DNA from: Clitopilus passeckerianus
Lineage: Eukaryota; Basidiomycota; Agaricomycetes; Agaricales; Entolomataceae
Direction of reading: 5' to 3'
DNA: 64,000 nucleotides
Assembly (NCBI GenBank): GCA_944990035.1
Contig: CALYLX010000034.1
Span: 310,001-374,000 of the forward strand
A program made the translations under genes and the position numbers. Shown one piece after another: positions 11,831 through 22,324 of this stretch. The stretch's first letter is position 1; each line of letters starts with the position of its first letter. The notes beneath the pieces were generated by a model. The model saw only the letters and a list, made by a program, of their open reading frames with translations, had not been told where the DNA came from and searched no databases.

Positions 11831-13341
11831 TTGCCCTGTTGTCGACAACAGGCGGTTCATCTTCACTTCCAGATACATCGAACAGTCAAGGTAACAGCCG
11901 TACCAACACATGGCAAGCGGGCCAAGTCCGTAAAGACGATCAAGGACGAATACTACGACTTTTTTGAACCCGATTCCGAGCCTCCCGTTGAGGTGGATCA
12001 GGTAAGGTCGAATTCGTCCTCTGGTCGGTCTACATCATTGACACTTCCTGCAGGCCTCTGTGTCTAGGCGAAGTACTTTGGTGGAGCTTCAAACGCCGCT
12101 CAAGGAGGTTTCTAACGTGATCCAACCACAATCTGGGGTTAAACTTCAATCCCTGTCTTTGTCCGGCCCTGCCTCAAGGCTGCAGCAGGAAAAGACTAAC
12201 CTCCTGGCTACTCGCAAACCACCTCCGGTTATACCGATGAATCAAGCTTCTCCATCAAAGAAACCAGTCGTAATTGACCTGGCCAAAGAGGAGACCAAGC
12301 AAGAAAAGAATAAAGATTTCTGTAACGTCCGTTGATTCCTTTCCATCTCTAGATCGTCGAAGCTAACGTGACCCTCAGCCGAAATGGAAAGTCGACATGG
12401 ATAAACAAGCTCGTGGTGCCGGTTTTGAGTCCGTCTGGAGACGTGTCGAAGCCCTCGACATAAAACCTTTCCCTCTCCCTCCCCACCTCTCCGAAGACTT
12501 TCTTAATGTCCATGTTAGGCGGGACTTCCTTTCCAGTAACTTTGGCGGAAACCCACAAGCGACCTACCCCTTCCAACGCGTCAAAAACGTCAAACGACCC
12601 GGCTACGACAACTTCATGTGCCCCAACTTGATATGGAATCCCCGGGCTCCACAGCGAGCTGGGTATCCTGGGCTGTTTTATGAGAGTGGGTTGGGGAATG
12701 ATGGCAATGAAGGTGGTGCGAGAATGCATAGGGTGTTCGTCAGGTTGCAGACGAGCGTGTGGTTATATATCGGAAATTATGAGATGGTGAGGGCGGAACC
12801 GTTGACGAGGGAGGAGTGGCTCGAGAACTCGGATGATGTGGGTGCATTTCGTATTTCTGTCAATTTCTGGTCTCACGCGCTATTTCTTTTCTTCTGTTTA
12901 GACAAGGTCGACTTGGGCAGAGAATACATGCAAGTCTGAGTGGGGCAACGAGACCAGAACTCGGATCGCTCTACGGAAACGATTCGGCCGAGATCCTACC
13001 TCGAAGGAAGTTCAAGCAGCACCAGATGCTGGTAAGGCGGTGACTCCTGAGCAAGTCATGGCGGCCTTTGATAGAGGGGAGGAGGTAAGCGAGGCCCTTC
13101 TTGACGTCGGAATGATTGTAGATACTGATTGGGGTTGTGATAGCGCCTCCAAGCCTGGGTAATGAAATGCATTGGGTATGAGGAGGACCTTCAACGTGAG
13201 CTTATTGAAGGGATGAAGACATTCAAGATCACGAGGAAGGAGAAGAAGAGGAAGGCTGACCCCAGCGCGGAGAATGGAGGAAAGAAGAAGCGGGTTAAGA
13301 AAGCAAAGGTCGACTCGGATACAGTGTACGTGAGGATGTAG
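11831..13341 (+). CDS. DUF6697-like family member B, apparently intact
   Basis: Exons: an open block ending at 12001 (TIKDEYYDFFEPDSEPP), 12054-12326, 12379-12837, 12902-13084 and 13144-13341; every junction from 12001 on is in phase. The core exon has IKPFPLPPHL, NFGGNPQATYPF, NPRAPQRAGYPGLFYESG, RVFVRLQTSVWLYIGNYEM and LTREEW. Next come TWAENTCKSEWGNE, RFGRDPTSKE, FDRGEE, then LQAWVMKCIGYEEDLQREL and a Lys-rich tail (KEKKRKADP, GGKKKRVKKAK) that looks like a nuclear localisation signal. It is the only one of four family copies here without a premature stop. The 5' end is unresolved. Function is unknown; the family assignment rests on remembered motifs. Confidence 0.65.
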
Positions 13342-13699
13342 GTTGCATACAGGTTTTCGGATATTGGGAAGATAAATACGGAGCTTATATATTTCTCATG
13401 TTGTCTTCTATGTAAAATACTTGTATATGTTTCTTCAGGAACCCAGAACTACCAGTTAAAAGCAGGCGACAAGCCAACCCGAACCCAGCTATGCACCGAC
13501 ACGTAAAGCGCGTGCCCTGGGCCTAACGCGTGACGTCACGCGTCCTGCCAGACCCCTCGAGGCACTGGCAGTTCAACTTGAACGTGGTTGGGATCAATCC
13601 ACTAAGTGCAACAGTAACAGCCTGCTCTATGCTGTGGTTTCTTCGAGCTGATGCTGGCTTGCTATACAGATACAATAGGCGTGCCTACGCGTGCCAACC

Positions 13700-14966
13700 A
13701 TGCCAGCAACTCGAGCAAATAGATTGAGGCAAAGTCGGAGCAACGCAAAGGTCAGCGTACGAACACCTTGCAGGTTCTCTCCCTATCAGCCTGACCTAGA
13801 ATTAACGATTTCTCAGCAGGGACCAAAGACGATCACAACAAGAACTCCTCGGCACAAGAAAATAAGCCTCCCACATGTTAAAAGAGAGTACTCAGAGTTC
13901 TTCAGCCAGGATCCCCAACTCGCAGTCGGAGATCGCAACTCTCCAGTCAAGTCTAAATTTCAGGATTCGAGTGAGGATGAAGAGAATGAAGGCTTGGAGC
14001 CTATTTATGTTAAGGTTAGTAAACCTTAATGAATGTAGCCCACAACATCCACAGACCGTTCATGTGGGCCAGCCTGTTGAACGCCGGTCTGTCCTAGTTT
14101 TCAAGAGGGAAGGGGAAGGGCCAAAAGATCACCCTCCAGCAAGAGCCAAGGCGGCTGTATGAAAGAAGGCAGTCGTGGTTCTCAAGCTGAGGAAGAAGGA
14201 AGAACCGACTGCAACCAACCTTCCAGCCATCAAGGATGAACCTATGGACGAAAGGAGCTTTTTCAATGTGAGTCAATTAGCCCATTCCTTTTTCAAACGG
14301 TGCTGACGGGATACCAAGCCACACCACAAGATAGAGCAACCAATTAAAGCCGAAGACTTCGATCTTCGACTAGTAACTCATCGTGTTGATGCCTTGAATA
14401 TCAAGCCTTATCCGATGCCAGTAGACCTGGACCAGGATGCCCTCAACCAAGCGTTTAAGAGAACGGACATATCAACTGCTTACAGTGGTGCTCCTCAAGG
14501 AGTGTTTCCATCAATGAATAAAGATAGAGTAGCGCGGCATGGCTTTGGGAATTTGTTCTACCTCAAATTCGCACTGAACCCTTATCTTCCACAACGTCCA
14601 GGCTATCCAGGCCTTATGTATAGGTCTTGCGTAGAAGATTTGCCTCCGATTCTTCGGGTCTTCGTCTGCCTTGCCAGGAACAAGTGGCTCTGCGTAGGAA
14701 ACTACACCTTTCTTCCCACTGAGCCCCCCTTGCGGAGGAATGGGGTGAGGCCGGTAACAGTGTAAGTGTTCTGTCATTCAGATCTGGACCAGGCAATACT
14801 CATTGACATGGCATCTTAGCTCAACACTGAGTGGAGCAAACATGTGCTGTCAAAAAAATGGTCAAGGTGCAGGGGGAGGGGGAGAAGAGGAAGGCTGACT
14901 TGAACCTGGAGGATGGGGGAAAGAAGAAATGGGCAAGAAAGGAGCGGTCAGCTCAAATGCAGTGTA
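13700..14966 (+). pseudogene. DUF6697-like family member C, degenerate
   Basis: Start ATG 13700 (exon to 13750), then 13817-14014, 14055-about 14276 and a core exon from 14319. Conserved pieces are LPHVKREYSEFFSQD, IKDEPMDERSFFN, LNIKPYPMPVDL, YSGAPQGVFPS, LNPYLPQRPGYPGLMY and RVFVCLARNKWLCVGNY. Exon three has an in-frame TGA at 14160-14162, with homologous sequence continuing after it. After the core, the sequence jumps from the NTEWSKHVLSKKW segment directly to the Lys-rich tail (KRKADLNLEDGGKKKWARKE). The REP/FDxGEE and WxMKCIGY parts have been deleted, with their intron. It sits about 0.36 kb downstream of copy B, which fits tandem duplication followed by decay. Confidence 0.6.
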
Positions 14967-15758
14967 GGCTGGGCAATGAAGAGGTAAGTGGCAGTAAGAT
15001 AAGATAGTGAGAGTCGAGCTAACTCAACCTCACTAACAGCCAAAACCACTACTAACGACTCCAAACTCGTGGGCCTCGCGTAGAATATCACTCTTAGACA
15101 CCGAAGTACCCTTAGGTAGCAATGTAAATGTGTGTGTATGTGTAAAATTGAATATATTTCAACTTCAAATCCCTCGGTAATCAAATGATCACAAAACTAA
15201 TGTAAGTATCGAGATCGAAGGCTTCACACAGTCTCAAATCTAAGTAGCACACCTGCAGTTGTGATACTGAATCTGGGCTATCGAATACTTGATTTTCACG
15301 CAAGGTACTACCTACAACTTTTATACTACAAAGAACTCTGCACAGACCATGTAAAATTAAAGATCTTGGCATTCGGCAACTTCGGCGGCCTTCCTTATAT
15401 GTCAGGAAAGGTGCAGAAATAGTTTATGAGAGGTCCAGAATGACGTGCTCTCGAAAACTTAGAAAAACATTCAAAATTCCGGCGTTGAAGAGTAGACGCG
15501 ATGGACTTTGCCGGTCAGTCCGTGAAGTTGATTGATCTCCGACGCGCATCCGGGCGAATGGGAAGCTGCCCATCAGTCGGAGCTCGAATCCACCTCAAAT
15601 GCCACAATCTCGACGATGGTCTTCATTCTCGTCGACATTGTTCTACATTCCAGGGAATTCCGTTTACTTTCGAACCACTCGTAGTAGGTAGATAACAATA
15701 GTATGTATTCATTAAAATCATTACATTTCAATAAATATCGGGTACATTCGGCAGCCGC
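14967..15758. other. No gene recognised
   Basis: About 790 bases of AT-rich sequence with only short frames. A 64-codon frame at 15501-15695 has no homology that I can see and no splice partners. Confidence 0.4.
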
Positions 15759-16187
15759 TGTTGAACTTGACGTGTCTCACATCTTTGTCATATGAACAGT
15801 CACGTGACACCACATGACTACAAATCACATTACTTGATTGTGCCATTATCACGACATACACACGTGGAGCATTACAAATACTTCTAGCACATTCTGCTCC
15901 ATAATGACATCATCATGACTCACGTATGACTCATTCTTCGTCATTCCTTGTGTATTCCATACTATATTTAGCACAGAACATTCTAGATATGCTTACATAT
16001 ACATGGTCTGTGCACTCTATCCTTTTGTATAAATACTAGCAGTAGTTTACCTCAATACAACAAGGAGTTACACTTCTTTTCTCTCTAGTTCGCTCTCACA
16101 GCCTCACTCTACTCTACCCCAGGTTAGTAGCCTTACTGCACCTTCCCTCGCTGGGGGTGTGCCTGTTCGACAGCCGCCGTGTCAACA
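15759..16187. repeat. Possible solo LTR of another retroelement
   Basis: A 429-bp segment that begins TGTTGA and ends TCAACA (perfect 6-bp terminal inverted repeat). It has a TATAAATA box near 16028 followed by a pyrimidine-rich stretch, as expected of U3-R-U5. No matching target duplication was found at its ends, and no second copy is in the window, so this is tentative. Chromovirus element 1 begins seven bases after it. Confidence 0.35.
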
Positions 16188-16194
16188 AGAATAT

Positions 16195-16629
16195 TGTTAA
16201 GGCAGAGCCTAACAACTTAGGTAATACTGTTTACGCTCGATGTCTTTGATAAACAAAGACACAGATTTGTCAGCAGCTGCGGCTGTACTGACGACCTGGT
16301 GAGATTGACGAAGCAAGAGACTTAAAGGCGAAGTAGAGAACTAAGCAGTTAGGTAGATTGCCTAGGTCAAGCTGAGGAGCCTTGACCAAATGGTACAGGT
16401 TTATATACCTATCTAGTAGTTCTAAATATAGCGCATGCGCAGCATGCTGAGTAAGTACATGAGTCAGAAAGAGTCAGATAAGGTATAAGTCTCTCACGAT
16501 CGTGAGAGATGCGGAGTAAGCATGGAAAAAGATGAAAAATGCGCAGTGATGCGCAGCATATGTGAGTAATCGTGCATAGGTAAGCGGGCCGGGGTATGTA
16601 AGGAGAAACATGTAAGCAAAATCATAACA
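16195..16629 (-). repeat. 3' LTR of element 1 (435 bp)
   Basis: Carries one copy of a roughly 30-bp GCGCAGCATG-containing subrepeat, where the right LTR of the same element has two. The next bases in element sense are a purine-rich GAGAGGGTAA, a plausible polypurine tract, at 16630-16639. Confidence 0.9.
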
Positions 16630-16662
16630 TTACCCTCTCGCTATCGTTGAAGTCTCCTGACT

Positions 16663-17532
16663 TCAATTCCTTCCTTTACCCCAGAAATGACAGTCTATGC
16701 CCTTGTGGTAGCGTTGTGGGCAGCTAACCGGGTAATGGCCTGGGCCACGACGATGGCACAGACGACACACAAAACGAAAGCAATGACACTGTCGGTGTCT
16801 GCCTCCACAAATGTAGCATCTGAACCATCTGGGTGGTGGTGGTCTGTTGGCAAGGTATCCGGTGCGCAGCGCCTTCTGGGACGATACTGTCGAGGGGGAA
16901 GGTTCACCAGCATTGGTGAGTCGGACTCTGGTGGGCTTTCGAATGCGGAGAGGTATGGCGTCGGAGGGTTTGCCATTGGGGTTGATGTTTTCCTTGTTGT
17001 CGTTCTGTTCTTCTTTGACGAAGGGGTTATGTTTTATTTTTGCAGCGGTGTGTAAATTGGTGACGGGAGGAAATGCTCGTAGGGTTCCGCAAACTTGACG
17101 TGTAGTGAGGATTGTGACTTCCTCTTCTTGACTTTCCTCAGGCCCCCAGGGATTGGAGGCAAGGGTTTCAAAGTCTGTCTCCTCCGGGTTGTTGAACCAG
17201 TTTTGTCGTTCGGGGAAGAATTCGTCGAGGAAAGCTGTTCCTCCAATAGCAAAGAAGAGGTCTGTGAGGGTCTCCTCCGTTTCTCGATCAACTTTGTCCA
17301 AAAGTTGATCAAGATTGTCAGTGGTTTTCGCAAATTGGTGGCGCAGACGAGCCACTTCGTTGCGAGTTTCGGTTCGTCGGTTTTGGTAGAGGGTTCCTTG
17401 TTCTCCCACAGCGGTGAGAGGGTTGTCGTCGCTGCTCCAGGCAGTATGCGTACGGAGCGCCGTAATAGTGGTATCGGATTTGAAGGTGTTGCGGATGATG
17501 GTGCGGTCGTAGGAAGAGGCATTTTGAGACAT
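16663..17532 (-). CDS. Retroelement ORF3, Cys/His-rich protein after pol
   Basis: A 289-aa frame that starts 38 nt after the pol stop, in another frame, with its own ATG (MSQNASSYDRTIIRNTFKSD). The middle is helical and charged, suggestive of coiled coil (residues about 55-90). The C-terminal 55 residues are Arg/Cys/His-rich: CYICGGRHRQCHC, CRLCHRRGPGHYPVSC, then a final H/C pair. This looks like one or two zinc-knuckle-type modules. No membrane segment is visible, so it is not a classical env. The copy in element 2 differs by a 6-nt in-frame indel and stays open, although gag and pol there are broken. The role is unknown; nucleic-acid chaperone or Gag-like binding is an inference. Confidence 0.7.
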   Translation of the reverse strand: MSQNASSYDRTIIRNTFKSDTTITALRTHTAWSSDDNPLTAVGEQGTLYQNRRTETRNEVARLRHQFAKTTDNLDQLLDKVDRETEETLTDLFFAIGGTAFLDEFFPERQNWFNNPEETDFETLASNPWGPEESQEEEVTILTTRQVCGTLRAFPPVTNLHTAAKIKHNPFVKEEQNDNKENINPNGKPSDAIPLRIRKPTRVRLTNAGEPSPSTVSSQKALRTGYLANRPPPPRWFRCYICGGRHRQCHCFRFVCRLCHRRGPGHYPVSCPQRYHKGIDCHFWGKGRN

Positions 17533-17570
17533 TGTTATATAGTGGATGTGAGTGGGTTTGCTATGTGGTG

Positions 17571-20500
17571 TCAGGTGAGTTTCTTCCTCTTTTTATACTC
17601 GGTGAGTATTTCCTTGGCGTTCCGCAGTTCCGACTCGGGCATCCATTCGTTGTCCGCTGATGGCCATCCCTTCCATTTTACGAGGTATCTGTGTCGCCCT
17701 TTGCCTTGTTTCTGATGGGCCACAATTGCTTCTATTTCGTATTCTTCTATTCCGTTGATTTCGTCAGGTGGCGATTTAGAGAAGCTGGGTCCATGCGCTT
17801 TGGTGGAGATGTAACGGGTGAGAAGTGATGCGTGAATCACCGGGTGGATCTTCCATCGTCTTGGCAGGTTGAGTTTATAGGTCAGGTGTCCTTTTACCTC
17901 AAGTATCTTGAAGGGTCCTTCTCGTTTGGGTGCTAGTTTCTTGGAGATGTTTCCTTGATTGAGATTTGTGGCTTCTAACCACACCTTTTCTCCGACTTTG
18001 AATGGGGTGAACTGTCGTGTGATCTTCTCTGCCATGCGTTGCGCAGCAAGTGCATGTGCAGCGTTTGCTTCATCGCGTGCTAGCAGAAGTTCCTTGATCC
18101 GTTTGTCAACTGCGGGAATTTTGCTAGTGGGAGCAACTGATGGGAGTGCAGGTGGTTCGTATCCCATCATTAGGTAGAATGGGGTTCGTTTGGTGACAGA
18201 GTGTGTTCGGCTGTTGTAGGAGAATTCTAGAGTGGTAATCCATTTGGACCAGGATTCGGGGTTCTGTGCACAGAAGATGCGGAGATAGGCATCAATCTCC
18301 TGATTGATCCTTTCTGTCGCACCATCGGTTTGTGGGTGGTAGGCGGTACTCATGTTGAGCTTGATTCCAAGGAGTCGTCCCATTTCTTGGAAAACTTTAG
18401 AGGCGAATTGAGGTCCTCTGTCTGAAATTCCTTTGTCGGGGAGTCCAAAGCGACGGTAAACGTTGTCAATGTAGGCGTTTGCAGTTCCTGTGGCGTCGAT
18501 TTTCTTTGTGCAAGGGATGAAAATTGCCCCCTTCGTAGCTCCATGGTTGACCACGGCCATAATGCTATCGAAACCATTACTCTCTGGGAGATCTGTGTGA
18601 AAATCGTACGTCACTAGCGAAAATGGCCTAGTGGTTTCGGATTTGATGGGCATTAATGGTGGAGCAGTGGGGTGGCAATTGATCTTCATTTGCTGGCACA
18701 TTGCACAGCCCTGCACAAAGTTCTTGATGAACACTGACATCCCTGGCCACCAGTAGTCCTTCTGGACTTTCTCCAGTGTCCCAAATTGTCCAGGGTGTCC
18801 TGCGCTGGGTAGATCGTGATAACGTTGGACTATCTTCCTTCGAAGGTCTCCGTCATCTGGTACCACACACTTGTCCTTGTAGTACAAGATGCCATCGTCA
18901 AATTTCCAGTCTTCCAGGTTTGATTGGATTGGTGGGGGTCCGTCTTCTTTGGCGGTGCGAATGGCGTCAACAATCAGTTTGTCATTGACCATCTTGTGTA
19001 CAATTTCGTCCTTTAGTTCAATGTCAATTGAGCGAAGGAAGAGCTTGTCGGGGAGGAGAATGATGTCTTCGTTATCGGTGTCTTCGCCTGGGATGTGGTC
19101 TGGTCGTCGAGATAGTGCGTCGGATTGTATCATCTTTGCACCAGGGGTGTGTACAAGTTTGATGTTAAACTGGGATAGCATCAGATTCCATCTTGCTTGT
19201 CGTCGGTTTAACTTCCGGGCTTCTCGGAAGTATGTGAGATTTTTGTGATCGGATAGAATCACGACTGAATGTTGGGATCCATGGAAGTAATGTCGCCAGG
19301 TTTCTAATGCGCGGATAATGCCTAGAAGTTCTCGGTCGTAGATTTCATAGTTCCGTTCTGTTTCTGAAAACGATTTAGATATGAAACCACATGGGTGCCA
19401 TGATCCGTTGGCGTCACGTTGTTGTAGGACTGCTCCTGTTGCATGTTTTGAGGCGTCACTTTCTACCACAAATGGCTTCGTGGGGTCAGGCATCAGCAAC
19501 ACAGGCGCTTCCAGGAATTTGTCTTTCAGGGTAGTGAAAGCTTTGTGACATTCATTGGTCCATTCCCATTTCTTGTCTTTCTTGGTGAGTTCGTTCAGCG
19601 GTTTGGCAATTTCCGCATATTTTCCGATGAACCTGCGGTAAAAGTTTCCGAATCCTAGGAATGATCGGACTTCCTTTACTGTAGTTGGCGTAGGCCAGTC
19701 GCGCATCCCTGCAAGTTTGACAGGGTCCATGGAGATCTTGTTTGGTTCAATGATGAACCCGAGGTACTCCACTCTTGTGGTGTCAAATTGGCATTTCTCT
19801 GCTTTGAGGTAGAGATCGTTGTCTTGTAGTCTTTGTAAGACTCTGCGTGTGCGTTCTCGGTGTTTTTCTGGATCGTTGGAGAAGATGAGGATGTCGTCCA
19901 TGTAGATGATGACCCATCCTTCGTCTATCATGTCTCGGAAAAGGTGGTTCATCATTGCTTGGAAGGTACCGGGTGAGTTCATTAGTCCAAAGAACATCAC
20001 CATTGGTTCAAATAACCCTCGGTTGGTCTTGAACGCTGCTTTCCATTGGTCACCATCTTTGATGTGGATGTTGTGATATCCCCATCGAATGTCGAGTTTG
20101 GTGAAGACAGTTGCTCCTTTGAGTTTATCGATGAGTTCGCTAGTCAGCGGTAAGGGGTAAGTGTTAGGTATTGTTCCTTCGTTGAGTCGTCGGTAGTCCT
20201 GACATGGTCTTAGGGCTTCCGAGTCTTTCTTTGCAACGAAGAAAAACGGAGATGCTTGTGGGGAGTTGGATTCTCGGATGTATCCTTTGGCTAGATTTTC
20301 CTTGAGAAACTCGTCGAGTTTTTCTTGCTCTAAGGGGCTGAGCGGATAGACCTTGCAGTCTTTTGGCACGAAATCTGTCTTCAGATCTATGGCATGATCC
20401 CAGGGTCGGCTTGGTGGGAATCGTTCAGATGCTGCTTTCTCAAAGACTTTTCTGTAGTCTTGAAGATAGTTGGGGATGATTTCGTCAAGGGATTTCTTTG

Positions 20501-21305
20501 GTTCCTTATCTTCTCGTTTATGCTCCAGAGCTTGCGAAATTGATGTTTTCACATGTATCCACACCTGCTGTGTGTGGTGTCTGGTTGCTGGATGGTGTGT
20601 TATCACCGTCTGTCGTATCGTGGTAGTTGGCCTGATTGGCCCATACACAAGGTAATCCTTTGTGTGTTCCTGCGTAAGTGGGGGTTCCTCCTTGGTGAAT
20701 ATTCCGACTGCCGGTTCGTTCTGGCAGTATGCGATGAGAAAGTCTTCATTGATCTCTTCTCCGTCTTCGACTATTCGGAAATAGTCGCTAAGTCCTTCTG
20801 ATTTTCCGGGATTCTCTTCGGAACAATCAGGTGCTGGGGTAGGTGGCGTGTTTTCCTCTAGTAGTTGTTCTCGGATGGCTCTCATCCGCTTGATGTCTAC
20901 TGCTCGCATCAATGTTTGCGACAGTCGTTGGGTAATGCGTGATTCGTCGATTTCGAGTGTGCCGTCGCTCCACGATATGATTGGATCTACCCGTTTTAGC
21001 CAGGGTAATCCAAAAATCAGGTGGTCTTTCCCGAGTCCAGTGACAAAACATCTTTCCTTGATGATGGCTGTCCCTATCTTGGCAATAACCCAGGTAAAGT
21101 GGGTAATAGTTCCTTGTTTGTTCAGGGTGCCATCAACGTTTCGTGCTGTAATCGGTTGTCGGAGTGGGAGTAGCGGGAGGTGATGTGTCTTGGCAAAGAC
21201 GGAGTCGATAAATGACCCTTGCGCTCCAGAGTCAATGAGAGCTTTTGTGCCGGCGATTGTTGTATTTCCATCTAGGGGGTCTTGTAGAGAGATTGGGATA
21301 CGCAT
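17571..21305 (-). CDS. Retroelement Pol polyprotein with chromodomain
   Basis: The ATG-initiated part is 1,244 aa and is open upstream in the same frame back to the gag end, as expected for a frameshift fusion. Domains: aspartic protease (ALIDSGAQGSFID, residues 22-34), reverse transcriptase about 325-510 (YMDD near 470), RNase H about 605-725 (VVESDAS, DRELLGI, LSDHKN), an H2C2 integrase finger about 845-890 ([14 protein letters not shown]), and a DDE core about 900-1060 ([26 protein letters not shown]). A GPF module (REGPFKI) follows, and last a chromodomain about 1190-1244 (HRYLVKWKGWPSADNEW). All catalytic residues look present, so this copy may encode active enzyme. Confidence 0.95.
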   Translation of the reverse strand: MRIPISLQDPLDGNTTIAGTKALIDSGAQGSFIDSVFAKTHHLPLLPLRQPITARNVDGTLNKQGTITHFTWVIAKIGTAIIKERCFVTGLGKDHLIFGLPWLKRVDPIISWSDGTLEIDESRITQRLSQTLMRAVDIKRMRAIREQLLEENTPPTPAPDCSEENPGKSEGLSDYFRIVEDGEEINEDFLIAYCQNEPAVGIFTKEEPPLTQEHTKDYLVYGPIRPTTTIRQTVITHHPATRHHTQQVWIHVKTSISQALEHKREDKEPKKSLDEIIPNYLQDYRKVFEKAASERFPPSRPWDHAIDLKTDFVPKDCKVYPLSPLEQEKLDEFLKENLAKGYIRESNSPQASPFFFVAKKDSEALRPCQDYRRLNEGTIPNTYPLPLTSELIDKLKGATVFTKLDIRWGYHNIHIKDGDQWKAAFKTNRGLFEPMVMFFGLMNSPGTFQAMMNHLFRDMIDEGWVIIYMDDILIFSNDPEKHRERTRRVLQRLQDNDLYLKAEKCQFDTTRVEYLGFIIEPNKISMDPVKLAGMRDWPTPTTVKEVRSFLGFGNFYRRFIGKYAEIAKPLNELTKKDKKWEWTNECHKAFTTLKDKFLEAPVLLMPDPTKPFVVESDASKHATGAVLQQRDANGSWHPCGFISKSFSETERNYEIYDRELLGIIRALETWRHYFHGSQHSVVILSDHKNLTYFREARKLNRRQARWNLMLSQFNIKLVHTPGAKMIQSDALSRRPDHIPGEDTDNEDIILLPDKLFLRSIDIELKDEIVHKMVNDKLIVDAIRTAKEDGPPPIQSNLEDWKFDDGILYYKDKCVVPDDGDLRRKIVQRYHDLPSAGHPGQFGTLEKVQKDYWWPGMSVFIKNFVQGCAMCQQMKINCHPTAPPLMPIKSETTRPFSLVTYDFHTDLPESNGFDSIMAVVNHGATKGAIFIPCTKKIDATGTANAYIDNVYRRFGLPDKGISDRGPQFASKVFQEMGRLLGIKLNMSTAYHPQTDGATERINQEIDAYLRIFCAQNPESWSKWITTLEFSYNSRTHSVTKRTPFYLMMGYEPPALPSVAPTSKIPAVDKRIKELLLARDEANAAHALAAQRMAEKITRQFTPFKVGEKVWLEATNLNQGNISKKLAPKREGPFKILEVKGHLTYKLNLPRRWKIHPVIHASLLTRYISTKAHGPSFSKSPPDEINGIEEYEIEAIVAHQKQGKGRHRYLVKWKGWPSADNEWMPESELRNAKEILTEYKKRKKLT

Positions 21306-21394
21306 AGATTCAGCATAAAAATCAGTAGCTACAAGTACACTGGAAATATCAATCGGGCGAGGAAGTACTGACGTCGGCTTTGCAGTCTTCCTCT

Positions 21395-22324
21395 TTAAAA
21401 ACCCTCAGCCTCTGCTTCGGTGTAGAATTCAGCGGCTTCTTCTTGGGGCATGTCAGCTAGGACTGCTCTGACATATTTGATCAACTCGGCTCCCTTCTCA
21501 GGTTTCTTGTGGAATCGGCTGTCGTTGTTGCTAGGGTAGGTTCTTCCAAAATTCTTCCTTTGAAGACATTGTTGGATTGTGTGACCTTTCTTGGAGCAAT
21601 AGTAGCACAAGTTGTTCTTCTTGTGATGTTCTCTTTCCTCCTGGGTGAGGCGGCGTTTGGGTGGATCAGTGGTGAAACGATCAACATCCATAGCCATTGG
21701 GTCTCGGGCTCCAGTAGGTGTTTTGTAAGCACCTTTGACCATATCAGATGTCTTGATGATACGGGTATGTCCCATGATTGTCTTGGCACGTCGCCAGTTG
21801 TTGTCAAACTGGACAGCTTTCTTGACCCAATCATCGAATGTGGTAGGAGGGGAATTGGAAAAGAGAATTTTCTCTCAGAGTTTGGGGGTAAGTCCTTCCA
21901 TGAAGATCTCGATCTTTGCAGTGTCACCGCTGAGATCGGTTCGTGCAAGAATATTCTTGAAGACGGTGACAAATTTGTCAGCTGTCCCATCCTGTCGTAA
22001 GGCTTTGAGTTGGAGAAGTGCGGCAGCTTTGTCGTCGGTAGGGGAAAAGGCTTCTTTGAATTGGTGGATAAACTCAACATAGGTGGCTTTCCTTTCAGCT
22101 GCTGAGTATTTATCGTGAAATTCTAATCCCCATGCTGCTGCAGTTCCTTCTTTGAGGAAGGATAGGGCGATACGAATCTTCTTGTCATCTTCGAGTTGGT
22201 TGAGGTTGTTTAGGATGAGGTAGTCTTCAAGTTCCTGAATGAACTTTCTGGTCTTGGATCGGTCTCCGGAGAACGTCTGGGGTTTGGCTCCAATGTCCTT
22301 CTTGTTGTTGTTGTCTTGTGACAT
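21395..22324 (-). pseudogene. Retroelement gag of element 1, one nonsense codon
   Basis: The first AUG of the inferred transcript is at 22324 (MSQDNNNKKDIGAKPQTFSG). The capsid-like region (KFIQELEDYLILNNL, AAAWGLEFHDKY) is followed by a TGA at 21877-21875 that is CGA in element 2 (a C-to-T change at CpG). The same frame then continues through a CCHC zinc knuckle (CYYCSKKGHTIQQC) to the TAA at 21397-21395. Gag forms the virus-like particle. With the stop, only the N-terminal 150 codons would be made, so this copy could not assemble a full Gag-Pol without readthrough. Confidence 0.85.
21398..21404 (-). promoter_or_regulatory. Candidate -1 frameshift site at the gag-pol junction
   Basis: In element sense the gag frame reads GAG GGT TTT TAA. 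G GGT TTT fits the X XXY YYZ slippery pattern and touches the gag stop. A -1 shift enters a frame that stays open through GFLKRKTAKP and LPRPIDISS into the protease and the whole of pol. Confidence 0.6.

Noticed and set aside
15501..15695. A 64-codon ATG-initiated frame, and a tRNA-like stretch with CTCGAATCC
   Set aside because: No cloverleaf could be drawn around the T-loop-like bases and no homology was recognised for the frame.
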